NCBI GenBank assembly: GCA_031551695.1
Contig: JAVBNG010000016.1
Coordinates: 1 to 64,000, forward strand
Source of the DNA: JAAYCI01 sp031551695
GTDB lineage: Bacteria; Bacillota; Clostridia; Oscillospirales; Ruminococcaceae
Direction of reading: 5' to 3'
DNA: 64,000 bases
Below, one piece after another: positions 52,769-61,168 of the stretch. Positions within the stretch are counted from its first letter, which is position 1; every line of letters begins with the position of its first letter. The position numbers and the translations under genes are program-made. The notes beneath the pieces were generated by a model. The model saw only the letters and a program-made list of their open reading frames with translations, was not told the origin of the DNA and did not search any database.

Positions 52769-54115
52769 TCAGCGGGTGACATTTTTCAGCCACACGCCTT
52801 TTTGATACCGCGCAATGCACATGGGCAGCTTCAAAACCTCATCCGACAGCAGAATGAGGTACACCACCTCCACCGGCCACTTGAACACGAAAGCCGCCAA
52901 CCACCCGAACAGCAGCGCGAAGCCCCACAGGGTGGAGACATCGATGAGCAAGCCGATGCGGGTGTCGCCGCCGGAGCGGAAGACGCCGATGATCATGGTG
53001 CAGTTGAACGAGACGGCCACCACGATGGCGGCGATAACCAGCAGCAAAAACCGCAGGTACCCGTAGGCCGTTGGCGACAAGGCCATAATGTGCAGCACAA
53101 GGGGCGTGAGGGCCAGGATGAGCACCGTGCCGATGAGCCCCGCCACAACGGCAAGGCGCAAAAAGCGTTTTGCAAACAGGGCAGCTTTTTCCGTTTCGCC
53201 CGCGCCCAGGGTTTTGCCCAGCACGATGGCCGTGGCCCCCGCTATGCCGAAGCACACCACTGTGGCCAGCTGGCGCATCACCTGCGCCACGCTCATGGCG
53301 GCAACGGCCTCGGCCCCCAAATGGCCGATGATGCCCGCCGACACGGAAATGCCGAGGCCCCACATCAGTTCGTTTAAAATGGTGGGCATGGAATAGTGGA
53401 TAAAATCGCTCACCAGCGCGGGGTATTTGCCAAAGATATCCCGCGGGTGAAAGCGGATTTGCTTGTTTTTCGCCGCGTAAACGATAACAATAATAAACTC
53501 CACGCTGCGGGCGATGAGCGTGCCGAGGGCCGCGCCCACGATGCCCATTTTCGGTGCGCCCAGCAGGCCGAAAATGAAGATGGCGTTGAAAATAACATTC
53601 ACCACGAAGGATATGGAAAACACCACGGTGGAAACGTTCACCCGCTCTATGCTGCGCATGGTTTGCAGGTAAATGACAGTGAAGGACATGGTGAGGTAGG
53701 TGGGCGCCACCACACGCAGGTATCTTGCGCCCTCGGCAATGATGGTGGGGTGGGTGGTAAAAATGCGCATCAGGGCCTCGGGAATGGAAAGGGCCGCCGC
53801 AGCAAACACCACCGCTGAAACCACAGAGAGGCGCAGCGCAATGGCCAGCACCTTGCCGATGGTGCGCGTGTCGCCCTTGCCCCAGTATTGCGCTGTAAGC
53901 ACCGCCGCGCCGGAGGACACGCCGAAGAAAATGAGCATGAGCACAAACTGCACCTGCCCGGCAAGGCTGGCGGCGGCAAGCACGTCTTCCCCCACGCGCC
54001 CCAGCATAAACACGTCGGCGCTTTGCACCGCCACGTTGATGAGGTTTTGCAGCGCAATGGGGACCACCAGCGCGGAGATCTGCCTGTAAAAAATCTTTTT
54101 ATCGTCTGAAAACAT
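52769..54115 (-). CDS. MATE family multidrug/sodium antiporter
   Basis: 448 residues with 12 helices in two related halves. The N-terminal half starts YRQISALVVPIALQNLINVAVQSADVFMLG, the typical MATE opening, and the second half SVSAGIIGHLGAEAVAAMSVA is the matching repeat. It is of the NorM/DinF-like superfamily; substrate cannot be told. It follows the BMP lipoprotein gene on the same strand by 47 bp. Confidence 0.9.
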   Translation of the reverse strand: MFSDDKKIFYRQISALVVPIALQNLINVAVQSADVFMLGRVGEDVLAAASLAGQVQFVLMLIFFGVSSGAAVLTAQYWGKGDTRTIGKVLAIALRLSVVSAVVFAAAALSIPEALMRIFTTHPTIIAEGARYLRVVAPTYLTMSFTVIYLQTMRSIERVNVSTVVFSISFVVNVIFNAIFIFGLLGAPKMGIVGAALGTLIARSVEFIIVIVYAAKNKQIRFHPRDIFGKYPALVSDFIHYSMPTILNELMWGLGISVSAGIIGHLGAEAVAAMSVAQVMRQLATVVCFGIAGATAIVLGKTLGAGETEKAALFAKRFLRLAVVAGLIGTVLILALTPLVLHIMALSPTAYGYLRFLLLVIAAIVVAVSFNCTMIIGVFRSGGDTRIGLLIDVSTLWGFALLFGWLAAFVFKWPVEVVYLILLSDEVLKLPMCIARYQKGVWLKNVTR

Positions 54116-54162
54116 CGTTCCCCCTCATACTTTCTATCCGTACCGGGGAACGGTTTCCGGCG

Positions 54163-55278
54163 TCAGCCCAGGTGCTGCACGCCCAGGTACTCGAACCCCG
54201 GTATTTTGTCAAGTTTGGTTTCGTCCGGCTCCACCGTGGCGTTTTCGCCCGCCTCGCCGCTTGCGCCGCTTGCGGTGCCTGTGGCCGGGAGGCCGGAAAA
54301 GCGCGGGATGTCCACGTCACCCGCGATCACACGGTTTCGCAGGGCGTCATAGTCCAGCTGGGTAAAGCGGGCAAAGCGCGCCGTGTCCATGGCAAGGCCC
54401 GCCGCGCCTTGGGCCGCGCCGTAGCGCACGGCCTCACCCGCCGGGAATGCGTCTTCGAAAAACAAATCCAACGCCCTGCCTACGGCCTCGCCGACGCCCT
54501 TCAGGGCGCTGGTGATCACGGTGGGGCTGTCCTTGCTTTGGTCGCGGTCCACGCCGATCGCCTTGCCGCCGTTCGCCTCGGCGGCGGCGAACACGCTGGC
54601 GTTCGCGCCGCCTGCCGCGGCAAAAATCACCTCGGTGCCATCGCGGTACCAGTCTCCCGCAAGCTTTTGCACCGCGCTGTTTTCCTGAAAGGTGCCTGTG
54701 TACACATACCGCATATCAATTGTTTTGCGGTAGGCCCGGGCGGCGTCGTTTGCACCGGCGGCAAAGCCGAAGCCATAGTCCACAACGCCCTCCACCGCCT
54801 CGCCGCCCAAAAAGCCAAGCTTGGTGCAGCCGTCGGCCACGGCGGCGTAGCCCGCCATGTAGCCCGCCTCTTCGCTGGCAAAACCAATGGCCGCGGTGTT
54901 GGGCGCCAGCGCCACATCTGCCCCGCCGTCCACCAATAAAAAGCGGATGTCTGGATATTTTTCCCCGGCGGAAAGTGCCAGGCCGGTGAACTCGCTGCCC
55001 GGCAGCACCACGATTTTCGCGCCGCCGTTTACCGCCTTGCGCACAGCCGCCATGCGGCTGTCGTCTGTTTGGGACGATGGCTCGATGTAGTTGCAGCGAA
55101 TGCCGCGCATGCCGGAAAACACGCGCACCGCGTCCCACGCGCTTTCATTGAACGAGCGGTCGTCCACGCCGCCCGCGCCCGGTATCATCACCACATCCGC
55201 CACGGGCACCGCGCCCGCGCAGGCCGCCAGGCAAAGCCCCAGTACAAGGGCCATGGCGGCGCACGCCAATCTCTTCAT
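54163..55278 (-). CDS. BMP/PnrA-type substrate-binding lipoprotein
   Basis: 371 residues. Lipoprotein signal with lipobox LAAC (cysteine about residue 20). The Bmp domain (about 25-320) shows GVDDRSFNESAWDAV (about 37-51), the purine-nucleoside-binding start of PnrA/Med proteins, then GFASEEAGYMAGYAA and VDYGFGFAAGANDA. The last 50 residues are a low-complexity tail. In the known family it feeds a nucleoside ABC importer; no permease or ATPase genes are adjacent, so it may be an orphan receptor. Confidence 0.87.
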   Translation of the reverse strand: MKRLACAAMALVLGLCLAACAGAVPVADVVMIPGAGGVDDRSFNESAWDAVRVFSGMRGIRCNYIEPSSQTDDSRMAAVRKAVNGGAKIVVLPGSEFTGLALSAGEKYPDIRFLLVDGGADVALAPNTAAIGFASEEAGYMAGYAAVADGCTKLGFLGGEAVEGVVDYGFGFAAGANDAARAYRKTIDMRYVYTGTFQENSAVQKLAGDWYRDGTEVIFAAAGGANASVFAAAEANGGKAIGVDRDQSKDSPTVITSALKGVGEAVGRALDLFFEDAFPAGEAVRYGAAQGAAGLAMDTARFARFTQLDYDALRNRVIAGDVDIPRFSGLPATGTASGASGEAGENATVEPDETKLDKIPGFEYLGVQHLG

Positions 55279-55320
55279 TGTGTTCCCTCTTGTGCTTATC
55301 TTTCAAGCGGTATTGCGGCG

Positions 55321-55905
55321 TTATCTTCCACAGCGGAATACATCCTCTTCCGACACCACCATGTCCACCAGTATATCATATTTGCCGCATGGAATAAAAT
55401 CGTACAGATTGCCGCCCCGGCAAAGGCACACCACCGGGCACCGTACTTCGGCCAAAAATCGGTCGTAATATCCACCGCCGTGGCCCAGGCGCTCGCACCC
55501 ACGGCTGGCTGCCATGCACGGGGCCAGCACCACGTCGATATCCGCCGGGGATACCCGCGGGGCGGCAAGGTCCGGTGCGGGAATGTCCAGCACGCCCTTT
55601 TGCAGAGTGGCCAGCTCCGTCACATGGCAGGCGTGCATCACACCGCCCTTTTCGCACAGCGGAACACACACTTTTTTGCCGGCTTCCAGCAAATTATAAA
55701 TAATTTTATGTGTATCCGGCTCATTTCTTACGCTTACATAGCAAAACACCGTTTTGGCGTTTTGCACTTCGGGCAGGGCCGTCACCCGCCTAAAAATACT
55801 TTCGTCGCTGCTTTGCAGGTAGTCCTTTGTAAACTGCTTTTCCGCCTCGCGCACGGCTTGGCGCAGCGCCTTTTTTTGCTCGGCCATCGTCATGTCTGTT
55901 GCCAT
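55321..55905 (-). CDS. 5-formyltetrahydrofolate cyclo-ligase
   Basis: 194 residues. Converts 5-formyl-THF to 5,10-methenyl-THF with ATP. The ATP-binding lysine region is MAEQKKALRQAVREAEK at the N-terminus and the glycine-rich motif is RLGHGGGYYDRFLAEV (about 140-155). VFCYVSVRNEPDTHKIIYNLL is the family core strand. GAAAGGGA precedes the ATG at 55905. It lies 42 bp before the BMP lipoprotein gene and may start that minus-strand run. Confidence 0.92.
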   Translation of the reverse strand: MATDMTMAEQKKALRQAVREAEKQFTKDYLQSSDESIFRRVTALPEVQNAKTVFCYVSVRNEPDTHKIIYNLLEAGKKVCVPLCEKGGVMHACHVTELATLQKGVLDIPAPDLAAPRVSPADIDVVLAPCMAASRGCERLGHGGGYYDRFLAEVRCPVVCLCRGGNLYDFIPCGKYDILVDMVVSEEDVFRCGR

Positions 55906-55983
55906 CCCGGTTTCCCTTTCGCCGCGTCATTCATCTTCCTATCATCGCGCAATTGGCCCCACCTGTCAACGGGGTATAAGAAA

Positions 55984-56005
55984 AAGGCCCGCAGATGCGG
56001 GCCTT
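55984..56005 (-). terminator. Terminator of the encapsulin operon
   Basis: AAGGCCCGC (55984-55992) pairs with GCGGGCCTT (55997-56005); on the minus strand the stem is followed by TTTTTC. Confidence 0.8.
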
Positions 56006-56265
56006 CGTCACAACAGTTCCTGTACATTCCACGCTTTCCTGCGTAACCGTGGCCACCGAAGGGTGGGAACTGCTCCACTTCACTTGCGCGGCCTTGGGTT
56101 TACAGTGGCTTTCAACGTGATTTTGCCCCCCACCGTGAGAGTGGCGGTAGACTTTTTAAGGTTGATGGACGGATTTTTCACCGTCACCTTACACCGCAGC
56201 TTCAGGTTGGCGCCCACCTTTGCGGTGTAGCCCGCGTAAACGAACGGCTTCAAAAGACACTCCAA
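56003..56265 (-). pseudogene. Frameshifted BIG2 (bacterial Ig-like) domain remnant
   Basis: From about 56265 the minus strand encodes the end of one Ig-like repeat (GYTAKVGANLKLRCKVTVK) and the start of the next (NLKKSTATLTVGGKITLKAT), then stops at a TGA (56080-56082). Shifting the frame right there restores the expected domain: WSSSHPSVATVTQESVECTG, running to about 56003. The string CGCAAGTGAAGTGG would be in frame if one G were restored (CGCAAGGTGAAGTGG), so a single-base deletion explains the break. No start codon with a ribosome site, no signal peptide and no anchor are present, so this is an internal scrap of a tandem-repeat surface protein left downstream of the encapsulin gene. Confidence 0.75.
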
Positions 56266-56272
56266 AATCCGC

Positions 56273-57088
56273 CTATTTGTACACTACAATCGCGTCGGCC
56301 GCTTTGATGCGCGGCATGGCGGTTTCCATCACGCGCAGATGGTGGTTCAGGTGTTCGTCCTGCTCGCTATAAGCGGTGCCCATGTCCACACCCACGCAGA
56401 AGTCCATATACTGGCTGTCTGCCGAGAGCAGCACCGCCGTTTTCGGCTTCAAAATGGGGGAGGTGAACACGCGGTTCGCCAGCAGCTTTTCAATTCGCTT
56501 CACTTCAATTTCACCGGTTCCGGGCTGGATGCGCTGAAGGGCCACGTACACATCCTGGCTTACCACCAGCGTGTGGCGGCCGATGCGCCCTTTTTCCACC
56601 AGCAGGGCAATTCCGGCGGCAACGTCCGTAAAACTGCCTTCGCCTTTGGTCCAGTCGCTCATTTTCAGGGTGTTTGCACCTTTTGCGTTCAAAACGCCCT
56701 CAATGCCAAGGCGCGGCTCGCCGTAAAAAATGAGGTTGTCCTCGCGCAGGGCAAGGCGCTGGGCCGCCGCCCGTGCGGCGGAAAGGTCCTCCGCCATGCC
56801 CTTGGCGGCGGAATGCTGTAAATCGCGCCAGTACAGCCAAAAGTCCTCATACATCAGGGGCAGCTGGTACAAGCCGCGGCCTGTGAAGATGGCAAGGCCG
56901 TCCTCGTGCTGCTCTGCCTTAGAAAGGCTGTCCACCCGCACGTACTCCACGCCCGCGCCCAGCGGCCCGTAAAAGGGCAAAAACCGCCGGCCGACAAGCG
57001 TTTCCCTGGCCGAGGCCACCACGGCACTATCGATGCTTTGCCACAGGGCGTTCGAAAAGGGCGCCGCGTCCCTTGCTAAATATTCCAT
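56273..57088 (-). CDS. Family 1 encapsulin shell protein
   Basis: 271 residues, the size of T=1 encapsulins with the HK97 phage-capsid fold. MEYLARDAAPFSNALWQSID is the conserved N-terminal helix that receives the cargo peptide; GRRFLPFYGPLGAGVEYV, RDLQHSAAKGMAEDLSAARAA and the C-terminal DFCVGVDMGTAYSEQDE match the family's P-domain, axial and E-loop regions. The ATG lies 1 base after the stop of the ferritin-like cargo gene, so the two are translated together. It should form a closed compartment around iron-oxidising cargo. Confidence 0.93.
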   Translation of the reverse strand: MEYLARDAAPFSNALWQSIDSAVVASARETLVGRRFLPFYGPLGAGVEYVRVDSLSKAEQHEDGLAIFTGRGLYQLPLMYEDFWLYWRDLQHSAAKGMAEDLSAARAAAQRLALREDNLIFYGEPRLGIEGVLNAKGANTLKMSDWTKGEGSFTDVAAGIALLVEKGRIGRHTLVVSQDVYVALQRIQPGTGEIEVKRIEKLLANRVFTSPILKPKTAVLLSADSQYMDFCVGVDMGTAYSEQDEHLNHHLRVMETAMPRIKAADAIVVYK

Positions 57089-57089
57089 A

Positions 57090-57455
57090 TCACGTCACCT
57101 GTTCCCCGCCAATCAGGCTGCCGATGGAGGACGCGCTTGCGCCAAAATTCTGCGGCAAGCCCAACTTTTCCATCATTTCTCTCACTTCCCCCTCGCCGGA
57201 GACCAAGTGCTCGGCCACAGCGGGGTCCAGGTGGCGCAGCAACGTCAGCAACTCACCCACGTGGGCCACCTCTTCATCGCGGATATCCGCCAGCACGGCT
57301 TTGGCCAGCGGCTCATCTGTGGCGGTGGAATGCGCGTCGTACAGGAAAATGGCCTCCAGTTCCGCCGCAATGTCCATGCGAACAGCCTGCATCAGCTCCT
57401 GGTTCGTGATCTTCCTGTCGGTATTGCCCGTGAACGGGCTTGAAAATGTGGGCAT
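57090..57455 (-). CDS. Encapsulated ferritin-like protein (EncFtn) with cargo-loading peptide
   Basis: 121 residues. The helical core (about 20-85) contains AELEAIFLYD and RDEEVAHVGELL; E32, Y39, E62 and H65 fall at the same residue numbers as the ferroxidase residues I recall for the Rhodospirillum rubrum EncFtn. After a flexible linker (about 93-108) the C-terminus is SSIGSLIGGEQVT, a clear encapsulin targeting peptide (the GSL core). It oxidises Fe(II) for storage inside the encapsulin shell encoded by the next gene. Promoter at 57512-57540. Confidence 0.92.
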   Translation of the reverse strand: MPTFSSPFTGNTDRKITNQELMQAVRMDIAAELEAIFLYDAHSTATDEPLAKAVLADIRDEEVAHVGELLTLLRHLDPAVAEHLVSGEGEVREMMEKLGLPQNFGASASSIGSLIGGEQVT

Positions 57456-57511
57456 ATGGGTCTCCTTTCAAGGCGCACCTGGGCGCCGCTGTAAAGTTCC
57501 GTCATGCGTAA

Positions 57512-57540
57512 AGTATATGCCGGCACCTTTGCGGTTACAA
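57512..57540 (-). promoter_or_regulatory. Promoter of the EncFtn-encapsulin operon
   Basis: On the minus strand TTGTAA (57540-57535), 17-base spacer, TATACT (57517-57512). Leader of about 50 nt. I see no clear Fur or PerR box across it. Confidence 0.65.
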
Positions 57541-57722
57541 CAAAATACTGTGAAGTTTTGTCGAACAGACTTGCCGTTTTCTTTGTCCAAACCGTGTCTG
57601 GCGGCTGCGTGTGTCCGGGCCTAGCCAAGTTCAAAAAGGCGTGGCAAATTCCAATTGCACATTGCGGGGCATTACGATATAATGCAAACGGGAATGAAAG
57701 CGGCAGGAGGTGAGCGGAGCAT

Positions 57723-59126
57723 ATGCCCGGTTCTGACCAACTTTTTGCAAACGGCGCAAGGGTGTCCATCAGTCCGGACGATATGCGCGCGTGGGTCATC
57801 TTGCCGCCGCCGCCAGCCGGTATGGCATACACCGCCGCCGCCCTTGCGGCCTGGCTGCCAACACAGGGCGTTGTGTTTGGCGTGCAGCCGGCTATGTTGG
57901 CGGCCGCCGCCGCCAGCCGCAAATACGACGAACTACTGGAAGTGGCCCGGGGCGAGTACCCCGTGGAGCCGCAAGGCGCGGGCTATAAGCTTTTGATTGA
58001 CCCGAAGCCGTTCACCGGGCTGAACGGCAACGCGGACGGCTCTTTATTTTACGACGATTTCAGCTTTTTGCAGGAGGCGCGCCCTGGAGACGTGCTGGCC
58101 GAGCTGACGCCGCCCGTGCCCGGCCGCGCCGGAACAGACGTGCGCGGCCACACCGTGCCCCCGCGCAAAAGCGAGGCGGAGGACGACGAACTGCCGGGCA
58201 CCGGCTTCACGGTAAGCGCCGACGGCGCGAAGCTGCTGGCGCCGGTCTTGTCCCACGTGGGCATGGCAAACGGCCAGTTGGTGGTAACGCCGCTGAAAAA
58301 GCGCGGCTCCGTCGGCCCGGAAGACGGCATTGTGGAAGTGGACGGCAATTTGTTTGTGGAAGGCAACGTGACAGCCGGCAGCACCATAAAAGCCACCGGC
58401 AGCGTGTTTGTAACCGGCAAATGCGAAACCGCCGACATCGAGGCCGGGCGCAATGTGCTGCTGGCGGGCGGCATGCGCAGCGGCGGCGGCTTTGGCGAGG
58501 TGAACGCCGGAGGCAGCGTGTGGGGCGCCTGTTTTGAGCATTGCACCATCAACGCCGGGGGCGACATTTGCGCAAACTACTTGCGCGGTTGCGAGGCCAC
58601 CGCCGGAGGGCGCTCGCTGATTTTAGGCGGCAGCGCACAGGTGGCGGCAAGCAGCCTGTACGCAAAAAACGGCATTGTGGCGGGCACGCTGGGCTTTGCC
58701 CCAAACGACGGCACCTTGGTGCAGGCGGGCATTCGGGCCGACGTGTTCGCCCAGCAGGATACCCTGTCCCGCAATATCCAGCGCATTGCGGTGGATATCG
58801 AAGCCCTGAACAAAAATATCTCCGCATTCGAGCGCATCCACAAATTCCATCCGGAGAAGCTGCAAAACAACCCCGCCTACACGGCCATGCTGGAAAAACG
58901 CGTGCAGGCCGTGGGCTCCCTTGCCGAACTGAACGAGGAAAACAAGCGCACCAAGCGTATGATCGACCAGGGCGCTTTCACCGCCATTATCGCGCGGGAG
59001 CGCGTGTTTGCCGGCGTGGAAGTAATGATCGACATGCGCAGCCTTGCCGTACCGCGCGATTTGCCCCGCACCAAATTCCGCCGTGCGGGCCAAATGATAG
59101 AAACGCTGGCGGAAAAACAGGGATAA
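57723..59126 (+). CDS. FapA family protein (DUF342)
   Basis: 467 residues. An N-terminal domain (about 1-165), a central beta-helix of polymer-forming-cytoskeletal/FapA type (about 170-345) with regular turns such as VDGNLFVEGNVTAGSTIKAT and DIEAGRNVLLAGGMRSGGGF, and a C-terminal coiled coil (about 345-430: NIQRIAVDIEALNKNISAFE). Such DUF342 proteins occur in flagellar, pilus or spore contexts; here nothing nearby points to one. AGGAGG lies upstream of the ATG at 57723. Confidence 0.85.
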   Translation: MPGSDQLFANGARVSISPDDMRAWVILPPPPAGMAYTAAALAAWLPTQGVVFGVQPAMLAAAAASRKYDELLEVARGEYPVEPQGAGYKLLIDPKPFTGLNGNADGSLFYDDFSFLQEARPGDVLAELTPPVPGRAGTDVRGHTVPPRKSEAEDDELPGTGFTVSADGAKLLAPVLSHVGMANGQLVVTPLKKRGSVGPEDGIVEVDGNLFVEGNVTAGSTIKATGSVFVTGKCETADIEAGRNVLLAGGMRSGGGFGEVNAGGSVWGACFEHCTINAGGDICANYLRGCEATAGGRSLILGGSAQVAASSLYAKNGIVAGTLGFAPNDGTLVQAGIRADVFAQQDTLSRNIQRIAVDIEALNKNISAFERIHKFHPEKLQNNPAYTAMLEKRVQAVGSLAELNEENKRTKRMIDQGAFTAIIARERVFAGVEVMIDMRSLAVPRDLPRTKFRRAGQMIETLAEKQG

Positions 59127-59265
59127 TTATTTTTTGGCGCGGTGCATTTTTATCAAATTATTTACATAAAACAGCCAATATTCGCGCAAAAGCTTGCGCC
59201 TATTCCGCTAAAATAGGGTGGGCGTCAGCTTTTTGCCGCTTATAACCCCCCCGGAGGCAGCCTTG

Positions 59266-60096
59266 ATGACCAGACTGAAAAAATTCTATATTGACCGCGT
59301 GGGCGCGGCGGGCACGGTATCCCTTTTGCAGGTGCTGGTGTTCACGCTGCTTGTCTTGGCTATCCACTATTTTCTGCTTCCGTCGCTCACGCCGGCCATT
59401 CCCGTCGTGATGGCGGGGGGCATCATCAGCCTGCAGCCAAACTTTTTGCGTGGCAAAAAAGCGGTGAAAATGGTGTTGTTGCAGTTTGGCGCCGGGTGCC
59501 TGCTGGCTTTTTTGATGACGCTGCTGCTGCCCGGCACAGCAGTGTTTTACCTGTTGGCGCTGCTGGTGGGCTTTGTGGCGGCTACAGCCCTCAGCATAAA
59601 GCCCTTCCCAGTTACGGCGTTCATTCCGCTTAACATCGTTTATTTCATGGGGGAGGGCACCGCGCCTTCGCCAACGTCCGCCGCCGTCATTTTCATCGAG
59701 ATTGCCGCCGGGGCTTTGCTGGCGCTGCTGGTAGAGCGCGTGGTGCAGCTGCCCCTAAAGCGCAGCCTCTTGGCGATGTACCGCAAATATATCCTGCTGC
59801 TGGAAGCGCGCGAAAAAAAATATACCGCCGAAGAGCAAACGGCCACCAACAACCAGCTGTTTGCGCTGCTGGAGGGAATTGGTTTTTTGCAAACGGGCTA
59901 CATCACACGCCGGGGCGCGGGGCGGCGCCAGCAGGCGTTGCTTGCCGACACCTACGACGCCGCCACCCGCCTTTATTTCACCGTGCAGGTTATGCGCGAT
60001 GCCCCTGTGGCCGAGCACCGGGCCGATCTGTTTGGCCGCCAGTATGTAGAGTTCCGCAAAAGGCTGCAACAATGGGAGGCGGTGGCCTATGAATAA
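59266..60096 (+). CDS. FUSC / aromatic-acid-exporter-like membrane protein, first of pair
   Basis: 276 residues from the ATG at 59266 (GGAGG eight bases upstream; the frame extends to 59218 without a ribosome site). Five to six helices fill about 15-170 (VLVFTLLVLAIHYFLLPSLTP, MVLLQFGAGCLLAFLMTLLLP), then a soluble helical C-terminus (about 175-276). This half-sized 6-TM plus soluble-tail plan matches the FUSC/ArAE exporters. It overlaps the next gene by 8 bp; the two are related in layout and likely form a heteromer. Substrate unknown. Confidence 0.7.
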   Translation: MTRLKKFYIDRVGAAGTVSLLQVLVFTLLVLAIHYFLLPSLTPAIPVVMAGGIISLQPNFLRGKKAVKMVLLQFGAGCLLAFLMTLLLPGTAVFYLLALLVGFVAATALSIKPFPVTAFIPLNIVYFMGEGTAPSPTSAAVIFIEIAAGALLALLVERVVQLPLKRSLLAMYRKYILLLEAREKKYTAEEQTATNNQLFALLEGIGFLQTGYITRRGAGRRQQALLADTYDAATRLYFTVQVMRDAPVAEHRADLFGRQYVEFRKRLQQWEAVAYE

Positions 60097-60940
60097 GGCG
60101 AAAAGCCTGCTGCGCCTATTTGGCGAAAATGTGGACCCGAAGGGCGCCAAAATGCTGCTGGCCGCCCTTGCCAGTTTGGCTGTTTATTATGCCCTGATCC
60201 AGTTTCTTCCCATGCGGTACCCCATGTTCATTTTAAACACAGTGTTCATTGTTACGTCGCTGAATTTAGCCCTCACCAAAAAGGCGTCCGTAGAGCGCAT
60301 CATCGGCACTGCCGCCAGCATTGCGCTGGGGCTTATCTGCTATTTCCTGTCCGGCGGCAGCATTTATGTGGCGCCCGTGGGCCTCACCGTTGCCGTGTTT
60401 TTAAGCTATCTGTTTTTCCGCCATATTGTGAACGTACTGGTGCTGTGCACCTGCATGCTGATGTTCAACACCTCCGGCGGCCACCCGTTTGAATACGCCA
60501 CGGCGCGGGTGGTGAACACCGTCATCGGCCTTCTCATCGCCGTGGCGGTGGCGGCCCTGTACACCCATCCCTACAGCCGCGCACCGGTGTACCGCGACTA
60601 CCGCAAAAAAATTGCGGAGGTGGCGGCGTTGGTGAAGCAATACGAAGCGCCGGAGACAAACCCACCGCCCGCGGTGCTGCTGGCAAAAATCAGCGATATT
60701 TCGTTGCTGGAATCAAAAATGACGCGGGACACCGGCATTTTAAGTGCAGACTTCCGGCAGAAGATCATCCGCTTGTCCCAAAACCTGAACCAAGCCCTTT
60801 GCCGCCTTGGCACCATGCAGGAGCTGCCCCCAGAACACACGGAAGCCATTACGCGCGAGCGCAAAAAAATAGACGACTTGCTTGCGGAAAGCACCGCCCT
60901 GCTGGCGGAGCTTTCCGGGGATGCGGCGCCGAAAAAATAG
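60089..60940 (+). CDS. FUSC / aromatic-acid-exporter-like membrane protein, second of pair
   Basis: 283 residues. Six helices at about 20-165 (AALASLAVYYALIQFLPM, SIALGLICYFLSGG, VVNTVIGLLIAVAVAALYTH), then a long soluble helical region (about 175-283) with a heptad-like KIIRLSQNLNQALCRL. The region RVVNTVIGLLIAVAVAAL is close to the conserved GxxIG motif of FUSC proteins. Same topology as the gene before it, with which it overlaps by 8 bp. Confidence 0.75.
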   Translation: MNKAKSLLRLFGENVDPKGAKMLLAALASLAVYYALIQFLPMRYPMFILNTVFIVTSLNLALTKKASVERIIGTAASIALGLICYFLSGGSIYVAPVGLTVAVFLSYLFFRHIVNVLVLCTCMLMFNTSGGHPFEYATARVVNTVIGLLIAVAVAALYTHPYSRAPVYRDYRKKIAEVAALVKQYEAPETNPPPAVLLAKISDISLLESKMTRDTGILSADFRQKIIRLSQNLNQALCRLGTMQELPPEHTEAITRERKKIDDLLAESTALLAELSGDAAPKK

Positions 60941-60965
60941 CGCTTGAAAAAGCGCCCGGCATATA

Positions 60966-60995
60966 AGCAAGGCACCCGGAAACGGGTGCCTTGCT
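60966..60995 (+). terminator. Terminator after the FUSC-like pair
   Basis: AGCAAGGCACCCG (60966-60978), GAAA loop, CGGGTGCCTTGCT (60983-60995): a perfect 13-bp stem, with only a short T-run. Confidence 0.75.
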
Positions 60996-61098
60996 TAATG
61001 CAGGAAGGCCTATTCGGCCCATCACTCAAATCCGAATACTCGCGATTAAAATCCATGGCAGTGCCATTCAATCTGCTATTCGCAGGTGATGCAAAAAC

Positions 61099-61140
61099 GC
61101 AAAAGCAGCCGGTGCGTTCCTTTGCACCGGCTGCTTTTGC
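61099..61140. terminator. Bidirectional terminator between the FUSC pair and eutH
   Basis: GCAAAAGCAGCCGGTGC (61099-61115) pairs perfectly with 61124-61140 around an eight-base loop. A-rich left and T-rich right flanks suit termination on both strands of this convergent pair. Confidence 0.85.
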
Positions 61141-61168
61141 ATAATTTATGCGTAAATTTAAAAAACAA

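Noticed and set aside
55890..56078. 62-codon minus-strand frame beginning MEQFPPFGG
   Set aside because: It is one of the frames through the broken Ig-like remnant and the terminator; no ribosome site and better explained by the frameshifted pseudogene.
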